In this document: one piece after another, positions 35,033-42,707 of the stretch
Numbering within the stretch: position 1 is the stretch's first letter
How the letters are laid out: each line of letters begins with the position of its first letter
Source of the DNA: an uncultured Atopobiaceae bacterium
Lineage (GTDB): Bacteria > Actinomycetota > Coriobacteriia > Coriobacteriales > Atopobiaceae
Direction: 5' to 3'
NCBI GenBank assembly: GCA_944321515.1
Contig: CALULO010000004.1
Coordinates: forward strand, 124,001 to 188,000
DNA length: 64,000 nt
Notes under the pieces: generated by a model
The model's input: the letters and a program-made list of their open reading frames with translations, nothing else
Told to the model about the DNA's origin: nothing
Database searches by the model: none
Position numbers and translations under genes: made by a program

Positions 35033-37336
35033 CTACATCAGGTCGTAGGCGTCAATGTCCACTGCCATGTTAATACCCCGGCGCCGCGGAAGCGATGCCG
35101 CTATCCCGCCGAGAAGCACCCCAAGCTCCGCGTCCACCGGGGCCTTCACCATCACGTGACGGCGGACCTGGTCCTTCACGCGACCGCGCACGCAGTCGGC
35201 GGGGCCCAGCACCTCCCAGCCGGGAAGCGCGCCCACGCGCTCTCGCACCGCGGCGGCAAGCTCCTCGGTCACCGCGCGCACGTCTCCCTCGACGCGCCCC
35301 CAGGCCACCACGTTGGCCAGACGGCTGAACGGCGGGTAGCAGGCCTCCTCGCGCTCGGCGAGCTCCGCGGCGAGAAAGACCTGGCGGTCGTGGGAGGCCA
35401 CGGCGCGCATGGCCGGGTGGGTTGCCCAGTAGGTCTGCACGATCACCTGGCCGGGGCGCTCCCCGCGCCCGGCGCGGCCGGCCACCTGCTCCAGAAGGTC
35501 GTACGTGCGCTCGGCGGCGCGGAAGTCGGGCAGCTTGAGCATGGTGTCCGCGTTAATGACGCCCACGAGCGTGACCTCGGGGAAGTCCAGCCCCTTTGCG
35601 ATCATCTGGGTGCCCACGAGCACCGCGCGCTCGGCCGCGTCGAACTGCTCGAGCAGGCGCTGGTGGGCGCCCTTGGCCCGCGTGGTGTCCGCGTCCATCC
35701 GCACGATCTCGACGTCCTCGGGCAGGAGCAGCGCGAGCTCGTCCTCCACGCGCTGGGTTCCCACGCCGTAGGCAGCGAGGTAGCGGCTGCCGCAGTTGGG
35801 ACAGCGCGTTGAGGGGTCCGGGAAGGCGCGGACCGGCCAGGTCCGACCGCAGGTGTGACAGGCCAACAGGTGGCCGCGCTCGTGGTAGGTGAGCGCCGTG
35901 GAGCAGTGCGGGCACTGGGGCACGCAGCCGCACTCGCGGCACATGAGGAAGCTCGCGAAGCCGCGGCGGTTGAGCAGCAGCACGGCCTTCTCGCCGCGCT
36001 CCACGGTCTGGCGCAGGGCGTCGGCGAGCTGCGCCGAGAAGACCGAGCGCCCGCCGCCGCGGAACTGCTCCGCCATGTCCACGACGCTGACCTCGGGCAG
36101 GCTGGCGCGGCCCGGGCGCTCCGGCATCTCCACGCGCACCCAGCGGACCCCGGCGTGGCCGCCCGCCCGGCAGCGCCCCAGGGACTCGAGGGAGGGGGTG
36201 GCCGACCCCAGCACGAGCGCCGCCCCGCGCGCGGCGGCCAGGTGGGCGGCCACCTCGCGGGCGTGGTAGCGCGGGGACTTGTCCTGCTTGTAGGAGCCCT
36301 CGTGCTCCTCGTCGATGATGATGAGGCCGCAGTTGGCAAGCGGCGCGAAGAGGGCCGAGCGGGCGCCCACCACCACGCGGGCGCGCCCCTGGCGCACGAG
36401 GTCCCACTGGTCGAAGCGCTCGCCGGTAGAGAGGCGCGAGTGGAGCACGGCCACGTCGTCGCCGAAGCGGCTGCGGAAGCGCCCGACGGTCTGGGCCGTG
36501 AGGGAGATCTCCGGCACCAGCACGAGGGCGCCGCGCCCGTCCGCGAGCGCGTGCTCGATGGCGGCGAGATAGACCTCGGTCTTGCCGGAGCCGGTGACGC
36601 CGTCCACGAGCACCACGTCGCCGCGTCCGGCACGTCGGGCCTCCTCGATGGCGGCGAGCGCGGCCTCCTGGCCGGCGGTGAGCGTGTCGGGGCGCGGCGC
36701 GGCGGCCGAGGAGAGCGTGGTGACGTCGGTCCCGCGGATCTGGCGGCGGGACTCGATTTGCACAACGCCACGTTTTGCGAGCGCGGTCACGGCGGACGCG
36801 GCGCCCGGGATGGTGGCGGAGAGCTCGGAGACTCGCTGCGGGCCCTCGCGCAGGGCGTCGATCACGGCGCGCTGGCGCGAGGCGGTCTTTGCGGGAACGT
36901 AGTCGTTGGCCGCGGGCGTGAGCGAGGCCCAGCGCGCGTCGACGGCGCCGGCGCGCTCGTTGACGAGCTCCCAGGGGGCGTCGTCGGAGGCGCGGGTCAC
37001 GCGCACCTTCTGGCCGGGCGCGAGGAAGGGCCGGATGGCGTCCGGCAGCGCGCAGGCGTACTCCCGAGCCATCCAGAAGGCCACGCCGGCGGCGATGTCG
37101 TCAAAGGCCGGCGGCGCGAGGACCTGCTCGATCGGCTGGATCTTGTTGGCGGGGACGTCCGCGGGCGGCTGGTCCGACATCGCGACCACGTATCCCACGG
37201 CAGCCCGGTGCGAGAAGGACACGAGCACGGTGGCGCCCGTCACGGCTGCCGCCTCCAGCTCGGGCGGCACCGCGTAGGAGAACGCGCCGTCGAGCTGACG
37301 CGTGGGTATGTCGAGCACGACGCTCGCGTAGCGCAT
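35033..37336 (-). CDS. priA: Primosomal protein N' (replication restart helicase)
   Basis: A 767-residue PriA. The N-terminal DNA-binding part (YASVVLDIPTRQLDGAFSYAVP) is followed by VDGVTGSGKTEVYL (Walker A), IIIDEEHEGSYKQD (DEEH box) and GSATPSLES. Zinc-binding CRECGCVPQCPHC ... CHTCGRTWPVRA ... RCPNCGSRY and QMIAKGLDFPEVTLV complete the helicase. The ATG at 37336 fits the conserved N-terminus. A GCCGAGAAGAACGGAGG leader element lies just upstream. It opens the priA-def-fmt-rsmB run. Confidence 0.95.
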   Translation of the reverse strand: MRYASVVLDIPTRQLDGAFSYAVPPELEAAAVTGATVLVSFSHRAAVGYVVAMSDQPPADVPANKIQPIEQVLAPPAFDDIAAGVAFWMAREYACALPDAIRPFLAPGQKVRVTRASDDAPWELVNERAGAVDARWASLTPAANDYVPAKTASRQRAVIDALREGPQRVSELSATIPGAASAVTALAKRGVVQIESRRQIRGTDVTTLSSAAAPRPDTLTAGQEAALAAIEEARRAGRGDVVLVDGVTGSGKTEVYLAAIEHALADGRGALVLVPEISLTAQTVGRFRSRFGDDVAVLHSRLSTGERFDQWDLVRQGRARVVVGARSALFAPLANCGLIIIDEEHEGSYKQDKSPRYHAREVAAHLAAARGAALVLGSATPSLESLGRCRAGGHAGVRWVRVEMPERPGRASLPEVSVVDMAEQFRGGGRSVFSAQLADALRQTVERGEKAVLLLNRRGFASFLMCRECGCVPQCPHCSTALTYHERGHLLACHTCGRTWPVRAFPDPSTRCPNCGSRYLAAYGVGTQRVEDELALLLPEDVEIVRMDADTTRAKGAHQRLLEQFDAAERAVLVGTQMIAKGLDFPEVTLVGVINADTMLKLPDFRAAERTYDLLEQVAGRAGRGERPGQVIVQTYWATHPAMRAVASHDRQVFLAAELAEREEACYPPFSRLANVVAWGRVEGDVRAVTEELAAAVRERVGALPGWEVLGPADCVRGRVKDQVRRHVMVKAPVDAELGVLLGGIAASLPRRRGINMAVDIDAYDLM

Positions 37337-37408
37337 GGTGGCGGGCCTCCGTTCTTCTCGGCAGACCATTGTACCGCGCGCGGGTGTAGGCGCGGGCGCG
37401 CCCGACGT

Positions 37409-38269
37409 CTACGCGCCAAGCCAGAACATGCTGGCGTCGTCGCCCACCTTCATGCGCGGGAAGCGCGTAAGCTGGGCATCCGCCGCCTCGAGGACGCGCA
37501 TGCGATCGCAGAGCCCAAGGGCCGAGAAGAACGTGGCGTCGGGAAGCCACGCCGTAAGGTCGGCCATCCCGTACTGCCCGAACGCGCGGAAGAGCCCGTC
37601 GCTCATGCCTGCGACCGCCACCACATCCGCGCGCGGAAGCGTGGCGCGCCGCGCATGGGCAAGCCCGACGCCGGAGGGGTCCAGGCACCAGTAGCCTCCG
37701 TCGGTGTTGCGCAGGCGGCGGTTGGCCAGGACCTCGTCGCGCACGAGAGCTCGGCGCTCGGCGACGGAGAGCTCGCGCCCCGCAGACCGCTCGATCATGA
37801 GGTCGACGACTCGGCCGTCCAGGGACTCGAGCACCTCGTCGGTTGAGACCAGAAGCTCGCCCGAGCGCAGGAGCGCCACCGTCGGCGAGTCGCCCAGACC
37901 CCAGAGCCTGACGTCCTTCTCCCCCACCGCGACAAGCGCGAGCGTGGCGGACGGCACCGCGGCGCTGTCGAGAGACTCCAGCGAGCAGCCCAACGCGGAC
38001 TCCAGCTCCACCCGGGCAGCACCCACCGCGCCAACGAGCGCCTGCTCAGGGGCCACACCCGCCTTCAGAGCCCCGCACACGGCACAACCAACCTTGTGCG
38101 AAAACCACTGCGCGTTGGTCGCATGGTCGGCCGATACCATCGGCAGCGGCATCAGCCCCGTGGCGTCGTCGATCACGATGCCGTACACCCCGCCGTCCGG
38201 CAGCGCGCCCGTGTACGCAAAGTCCTCGTTCGTCGCGTTGCCGCGGTCCGTGAAGTGAAATCCGCTCAT
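37409..38269 (-). CDS. PP2C-like protein phosphatase
   Basis: A 286-residue protein with a PP2C-type layout: an N-terminal TDRGNATNEDFAYTG (N-E-D replaces the common Q-D-D/N metal motif), VIDDATGL, LVAVGEKDVRLWGLGDSPTVAL, VAGMSDGLFRAF and GDDASMFWLG. These acidic positions match the PPM metal centre. It probably dephosphorylates Ser/Thr proteins in the cytoplasm, but targets are unknown. It sits upstream of priA and downstream of a toxin-antitoxin pair, all on the minus strand. Confidence 0.7.
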   Translation of the reverse strand: MSGFHFTDRGNATNEDFAYTGALPDGGVYGIVIDDATGLMPLPMVSADHATNAQWFSHKVGCAVCGALKAGVAPEQALVGAVGAARVELESALGCSLESLDSAAVPSATLALVAVGEKDVRLWGLGDSPTVALLRSGELLVSTDEVLESLDGRVVDLMIERSAGRELSVAERRALVRDEVLANRRLRNTDGGYWCLDPSGVGLAHARRATLPRADVVAVAGMSDGLFRAFGQYGMADLTAWLPDATFFSALGLCDRMRVLEAADAQLTRFPRMKVGDDASMFWLGA

Positions 38270-38296
38270 GCCGCCCTCCGCGACGCCTAGATTGAG

Positions 38297-38566
38297 CTAA
38301 ACAACGGCAGGTCCGTAGACAAGGGCAAGAACGTCAACCGTTTTCCCGTCGTAGCGATACACGACCAAAAAGGTAGAGACGGGAATCTGCCGTAGATTGT
38401 CACCGTATTGCTCGATGAGGCAGCGCCTAACACGAGGCGATTCCGTCTCGGGAAACTGCACCAGGCTTCGCACCACGCTTTCAATTCTCGAGAGAATCCT
38501 CGTCGAGTAAATCTCGGCCAATGCGGCCGAGAGCTCCTCGGCGATGCGAAGCCCGGCGCTAGGCAC
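38297..38566 (-). CDS. RelE/ParE-family toxin
   Basis: An 89-residue basic protein: a helical N-terminus (RIAEELSAALAEIYSTRILSRIESVV), then the strands LRQIPVSTFLVVYRYDGKTVDVLALVYG typical of RelE/ParE folds. It overlaps the antitoxin gene by 8 bp. Whether it cleaves mRNA or poisons gyrase is not resolved. Confidence 0.8.
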   Translation of the reverse strand: MPSAGLRIAEELSAALAEIYSTRILSRIESVVRSLVQFPETESPRVRRCLIEQYGDNLRQIPVSTFLVVYRYDGKTVDVLALVYGPAVV

Positions 38567-38849
38567 GCATCCTCCTCAGCTCGTCGGCACGTGCAAACGC
38601 ACGCTCGACGCTCGTCTCATATCGACCGGCCTCAATGTCGGCTATGCCGCGACCGACGGCCTCGCTAAGGCGGGCCTCAAAGGCAGCGTCCTCGCGCTCG
38701 GCAGCAATCCTGCGCTCGAACTCCTCCTCGCTACAGAACACGTACGCGCCGGCGCCCTGCTCCGTAATACGAACAACCGAGTCGCGCGCCGCCTCTTTGA
38801 CCTGGGACGGGTTTCGCTGAAGCGTCGTCATCGAGAATATCGGCTCCAT
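38559..38849 (-). CDS. Phd/YefM-like antitoxin
   Basis: A 96-residue acidic protein starting MEPIFSMTTLQRNPSQVKEAAR, with VVRITEQGAGAYVFCSEEEFERRIA; this is the DNA-binding Phd/YefM N-terminus followed by a long C-terminal helix for toxin binding. It precedes and overlaps the toxin, the standard order for autoregulated type II modules. A palindromic operator lies 25 bp upstream. Confidence 0.82.
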   Translation of the reverse strand: MEPIFSMTTLQRNPSQVKEAARDSVVRITEQGAGAYVFCSEEEFERRIAAEREDAAFEARLSEAVGRGIADIEAGRYETSVERAFARADELRRMRA

Positions 38850-38873
38850 TGCTTTCCATTCCTCGGGTGAATA

Positions 38874-38902
38874 CTATTATCTGCGATAATAGCAGATAAT
38901 AG
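38874..38902 (-). promoter_or_regulatory. Operator palindrome of the toxin-antitoxin operon
   Basis: CTATTATCTGC and GCAGATAATAG form a perfect 11-bp inverted repeat around GATAATA, with a further half-site (TCTGCTATT) just beyond. Its position directly upstream of the antitoxin suits autorepression. Confidence 0.7.
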
Positions 38903-39059
38903 TCTGCTATTTCTAAACTAGTTAAATAAGATTTCTTAAGCCAATATGCAAAAAACGAGATAGTGAGTACTTCATCGCTTCAACAACAGAAGTCAATTTC
39001 GAAGACGCCAGCAGACTAAAACGCACTCCTCTCCACACGGAGTCGAAGAGGAGCCCACC

Positions 39060-39372
39060 ATGGAAGACGGCAAGGCAAGCGACATACCGAGCATCACGGA
39101 CCTTATAACCTAGATGCCTCCCAGCACAGACTTAGCCTGGGACCACGCCATGGACATCTCTGGCTCCGTCTACACCCGCCTCAAGGAGCTCAAGATGACC
39201 CAGTCAGAACTCGCAAAGAGAATGGGCGTGACTCCGGGGAGAATCACTCAGATTTTCAAAGACAATCCGGGAAATGACCCTCAGGACTCTGGCGCGTCTG
39301 GAGAATGCACTCGACATGAGGCTGGACAGCGGCTTCAGGTACGCCAGTCGCAAGAAGGCAACGTTGCATTAA
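39060..39372 (+). pseudogene. Broken XRE-family helix-turn-helix regulator
   Basis: From the ATG at 39060 (after GAGGAGCCCACC) the frame reads MEDGKASDIPSITDLIT, then a TAG at 39111-39113, then continues to MDISGSVYTRLKELKMTQSELAKRMGV...RITQIFKDNPGN, a good HTH_3 core. Near 39272 the frame is lost by a 1-nt change and resumes in another frame as MTLRTLARLENALDMRL...ASRKKATLH. The two lesions (amber codon and frameshift) mark decay, unless translation starts at the ATG at 39150 and yields a truncated HTH. The layout resembles antitoxin-type XRE proteins. Confidence 0.7.
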
Positions 39373-39478
39373 AAATGCAGCCATTCTAGTGTCTGATGAG
39401 CTTTCACGCATAATGGGGAGTCAATATTACGCAAGGAAGCGCATTGGGACCCTGCTAGGCTAAAATGTAAGGCACCGA

Positions 39479-40156
39479 TTATCCACAAAGTCCGAGAGAA
39501 GAAAACAGGTCTCCCAGGTTCGACGATCTTCCCGACTCATTATCAACAGAATAAGCTACGTCATCCAGTCGCAGTCTGAAACCCGCGCGCTCCCATCGAA
39601 TCTTGTTTTCAATCACGCAGGGCCTACCGCAAAGACGCTCGAAGGCAACGTCATGTCCGCGCCTTCCGATGTGTGCCCTGTTCCAGACGTCTTTATCTGA
39701 CTTAACGTCGTCGGGGTCTACGTACCCCCAATTCCGAACGAGAAACGCCCTGGGGTCACTCTCTTTATACTCCGGGTCGTGACAGCAAAGCGCATACTCA
39801 AAGCTCTCGTTGCTTACAACAAGCACGATGGGCACCCGCTTTCGCATGCTTGTGCGAGAGAGCTCGAGGAGCTTCGTAAACGCGACTCGCTCCCAAGGAT
39901 TGGAAAGGCACCTATCGTAGTCGAGAAGAACAAACCGCGCGAGGCAATTGGCATCCGGCTCAATCCTGAGCCTCTTCGCAAACTTCTCGTACCCGCCCCC
40001 ATGCGCGTCAACTCGCTCAACTGCCACCTTGACGTCGGGACGCGACCTCGAGAGCTAAGCCTTCAGACCATCAACGTAGCGACTTTCGGTCTCCCCCTCA
40101 CAGTAGACCGTAAAGCGCTTGGTGGTAACCCTTTGGATACGGCGCGGCCTAGGCAT
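39479..40156 (-). pseudogene. rloB: RloB/AbiLii-like protein with in-frame amber codon
   Basis: The frame opens at an ATG (40156) overlapping the rloA stop (ATGCCTAG) and reads RFTVYCEGETESRYVDGLKA, then TAG at 40055-40057, then continues in the same frame with LSRSRPDVKVAVERVDAHGGGYEKFAKRL to the stop at 39479. CEGETE is the TOPRIM-like acidic motif of RloB proteins, and VLLDYDRC lies further on. The amber codon separates the acidic motif from the rest; re-initiation at GTG 40027 would give a 182-residue product without it. Either a decayed gene or one needing readthrough. Confidence 0.75.
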
Positions 40157-41435
40157 CCTGCGTACCTCCAAGGAGGCCGCGCAGGTAGAGCTCGTAAATC
40201 TCCCCCTTCACGTCATAGCGAACGTCCTTGAAGTCCGCAAGGGAATACATGCTCGACTCAAGGCTCTCGACGTCCTTGGTCACAAAGAATATCTGCTCCT
40301 TCATGAAAGAGCGGAACGTCAGGTTGAAGGCGTTGTGCGTGGTGAATACGAACTGCCCCGTGTGATCGCAACCGTTTATGTAGGCGACCACCCTGTCAGA
40401 GAGGACGGGATTAATCGCGCTGTCCACCTCGTCGGCCAAGACCGTCTTGTTCTCGCAGACCACGAGATAGATCGCCATCGCCCACTGCGAAAACTGGGCG
40501 ACGCCGGTTGAATCCTCCCGAATGGGCCGTTCGAACGTCCGCCCGGACTTCGAGCGCCGAATCAAAACGCTATCCAGAAACGGCCTCTCCTTGTCGACGC
40601 GCATCCCCACAATGCTCGAATCGACCAGCCTGAAAATATCAAAGTAGCGCGCGTCGTTCAGAATCCTGACGGTCTGATCAGAAGATACGCCCTCGATAGT
40701 GAAGCGGTCCTCGTGACGCGACGCTATTGCGAGCTCGGATGAAAACCATGAGGTCAGCGCCTTACAGGAACGCTCGCCGAGAGTTGCGAGCGACTTTACC
40801 ACCAGCTCGCTCTCCATGGGCGAGACGAACAGGCGATCCGCCAGCTCTTTGGGAATAGAGAGCTCTTCCCCATAGTTAACGTTGAAGGTCCAGCAGCCGC
40901 TGTCGTCATCGCGGCGCTGGCAGGCACGCCCCTCAGGACAGTCCTTGCACTCGGTATAACCGTCGTTGCGCTGGTTCTTGAACACAAGGCGATATTGCTC
41001 GCTTGCAGAGCCCCTGCGCTCCAACATCTCGAACGTTACGCCATGAATGTCCAGGCAGAGGGTGTAACGAACAGTTATTTCGCCAAAGGCGATTTCAACT
41101 ACAAAGGGCTGGAGTGTGACGCTCTCCCCTAGCCCAACGTCACCCTTGTCGTCATAGAGCACATTGCCCGAGAAGATCAGGTTTAAGTAACTTCGCGGCG
41201 AGACGTCGTTTCTCACGAAGAGGGAGCGCAGGAACTTGAACGCTGTCACGAAGTTCGACTTGCCGCCGGCGTTCTCGCCGACAATTACGGCATCCTTAAG
41301 CACAAGCTCGCCGCTCTTCAGCTCGACATAGTTATCTGGATAACGCTTCCTAACACGGTTTTTTGGTGCAGCAAGCTCAAACTCGACCGGGTCTTTGAAC
41401 GAGGTAAAGTTACTAAATCCGCAGCTATAGAGCAT
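40149..41435 (-). CDS. rloA: RloA/AbiLi-like AAA ATPase
   Basis: A 428-residue SMC/OLD-like ATPase: VIVGENAGGKSNFVTAF (Walker A), VLADEVDSAINPVLSDRVVAYI (Walker B and D-loop) and FVFTTHNAFNLTF (His switch). It includes a CKDCPEGRACQRR insert with several cysteines near residue 170. RloA-RloB pairs are known companions of restriction loci and are equivalent to AbiL phage-abortive systems. Its partner rloB overlaps by 8 bp. A perfect 56-bp palindrome begins 20 bp upstream of the start. Confidence 0.82.
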   Translation of the reverse strand: MLYSCGFSNFTSFKDPVEFELAAPKNRVRKRYPDNYVELKSGELVLKDAVIVGENAGGKSNFVTAFKFLRSLFVRNDVSPRSYLNLIFSGNVLYDDKGDVGLGESVTLQPFVVEIAFGEITVRYTLCLDIHGVTFEMLERRGSASEQYRLVFKNQRNDGYTECKDCPEGRACQRRDDDSGCWTFNVNYGEELSIPKELADRLFVSPMESELVVKSLATLGERSCKALTSWFSSELAIASRHEDRFTIEGVSSDQTVRILNDARYFDIFRLVDSSIVGMRVDKERPFLDSVLIRRSKSGRTFERPIREDSTGVAQFSQWAMAIYLVVCENKTVLADEVDSAINPVLSDRVVAYINGCDHTGQFVFTTHNAFNLTFRSFMKEQIFFVTKDVESLESSMYSLADFKDVRYDVKGEIYELYLRGLLGGTQDA

Positions 41436-41454
41436 TTTTTGCCCTTTCCTTGCC

Positions 41455-41510
41455 AGGTGGACGCCCCTAGTATAAACCAGAAATCTGGTTTATACTAGGG
41501 GCGTCCACCT
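41455..41510. repeat. Perfect 56-bp palindrome upstream of rloA
   Basis: Two perfectly complementary 27-nt arms (41455-41481 and 41484-41510) around the dinucleotide AA; the inner part reads TAGTATAAACCAGA/TCTGGTTTATACTA. It could be an operator overlapping the rloA promoter or the terminal hairpin of a mobile element. A CAGCGAGAAGAAC element follows 11 bp later. Confidence 0.9.
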
Positions 41511-41659
41511 GCAGGGTGGTCAGCGAGAAGAACTACGGAAGAGCGCTCAGGCCCCTGCCTCAGTATTGACCAGGCCGCGAGAGCATCTGGCCCCGACCCC
41601 AAGGCGGCCCTGCGCGAGCGGGTGCGTACCTCCTTCGAAGCAAGGAGGCTAATCGGACG

Positions 41660-41754
41660 GGCACTTCGAGGAGTCCGTCACCACGCTGACCGAGCACATC
41701 GAACGATACCGCGTCGGCAAATTCAAGAAGTCGCTAGGATGGAAGATAGCCTAG
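41660..41754 (+). pseudogene. Possible C-terminal remnant of an IS3-type transposase
   Basis: The plus frame reads HFEESVTTLTEHIERYR, then KFKKSLGWKIA and a stop, resembling the end of IS3-family integrase-like transposases (…YN..RxKxSLG...). No DDE core is left. The rest of 41436-41850 contains no gene that I can support. Confidence 0.3.
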
Positions 41755-41850
41755 CGATGCCGAGAGGGCTCGACTACGCTACGCAGCCGGGAAGCAAGTC
41801 TGGAAAAGCGTCGGGGCCTCCAATTACTCAATACGGAGAATGGGGGTAGC

Positions 41851-42699
41851 ATGTTAGGAAAACAGGTACCGAGTCTCTTCGCTGTCTACTACATGAATCG
41901 ACAGAAGGTTTTTGAGACGAGGATGCTCCTAGACAACAAGCTCAAGACCGCTGGCTCCGAAGAAAGCCAGAGCGGATCAACCAAGGACGCATCGCTGAGC
42001 ACCGAAGCGGAGCTTAACCCTCCCCTCTTGGCAAAGCTCAGGGCAAAACTCGAAGGTAATATCAGCCACGAAAGGCAGGAAAAGGTCATAGACACCCTCG
42101 AGTACGTGAACACGAACAGCCGGATGCTATCCGACATAATGAAGCACTGCAAGACCCCCGAAGTCGGGGCAGAGCTTTCCGAAGGAGATCTCACATACGT
42201 CGGCGACGTTTCCCTGGAGCTCATCAACGAGGAGGAGATTCGGGGCATTATGGCAATCATGAGCGGGACCTTCGATGGAATCCTCATACCTGACGCCGGG
42301 AACCTTGATATCGGCCGCATGATGCAATCGTTCATAGGGGACGGCGCAGCCTTCAAGCTCAAGGGGAAGTACGGAGAAGAAACAACGCCGCTGTATGCGA
42401 AGATTCCGCTCGATGGAGAGGAGATGTTCGAAAGCAGATATACGATTGACGATCTTCTTATCGGGAAAGTCGGCGTCGTCGGCATATGCAAGGGAAAGAT
42501 TCTTCCGGCCGAGCTGAAGAGCCCCCTCGACTACTTCAGGCAATCGAGTGGCCCAGGGCACGGACCTCAGAATGATGTCGTCGTATGCAACGAGAATCTG
42601 GCGGCCTCCTCGACAGCAGGAAACAACAGACCGAAGGATGAGGGATATTACATCGACATCCTTGCCGTCATCCAAGCAGTATCCTTCGAGGCTCGATAG
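41851..42699 (+). CDS. Unrecognised protein, first gene of a two-gene unit
   Basis: A 282-residue soluble, rather acidic protein that I do not recognise. Visible traits: N-terminal PSLFAVYYMNRQKVFETRMLLDN, a charged linker rich in Ser/Glu (about 30-60), a helical stretch RQEKVIDTLEYVNTNSRML, and a beta-rich region with LYAKIPLDGEEMFESRYTIDDLLIGKVGVVGICKG. The ATG at 41851 follows GGGGGTAGC. The AAA+ gene starts 9 bp after its stop, so the two are surely co-translated. Neighbouring defence-like genes suggest, but do not show, an anti-phage or stress role as adaptor or substrate of the ATPase. Confidence 0.6.
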   Translation: MLGKQVPSLFAVYYMNRQKVFETRMLLDNKLKTAGSEESQSGSTKDASLSTEAELNPPLLAKLRAKLEGNISHERQEKVIDTLEYVNTNSRMLSDIMKHCKTPEVGAELSEGDLTYVGDVSLELINEEEIRGIMAIMSGTFDGILIPDAGNLDIGRMMQSFIGDGAAFKLKGKYGEETTPLYAKIPLDGEEMFESRYTIDDLLIGKVGVVGICKGKILPAELKSPLDYFRQSSGPGHGPQNDVVVCNENLAASSTAGNNRPKDEGYYIDILAVIQAVSFEAR

Positions 42700-42707
42700 G
42701 AAGCGCC

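Noticed and set aside
35855..37846. 663-codon plus-strand open frame opposite priA
   Set aside because: The translation is low-complexity and matches nothing, while the minus strand carries all PriA motifs.
39060..41510. Retron or toxin-antitoxin-RNA system around the RloA pair
   Set aside because: No reverse transcriptase gene and no msr/msd-like RNA could be found near the palindrome.
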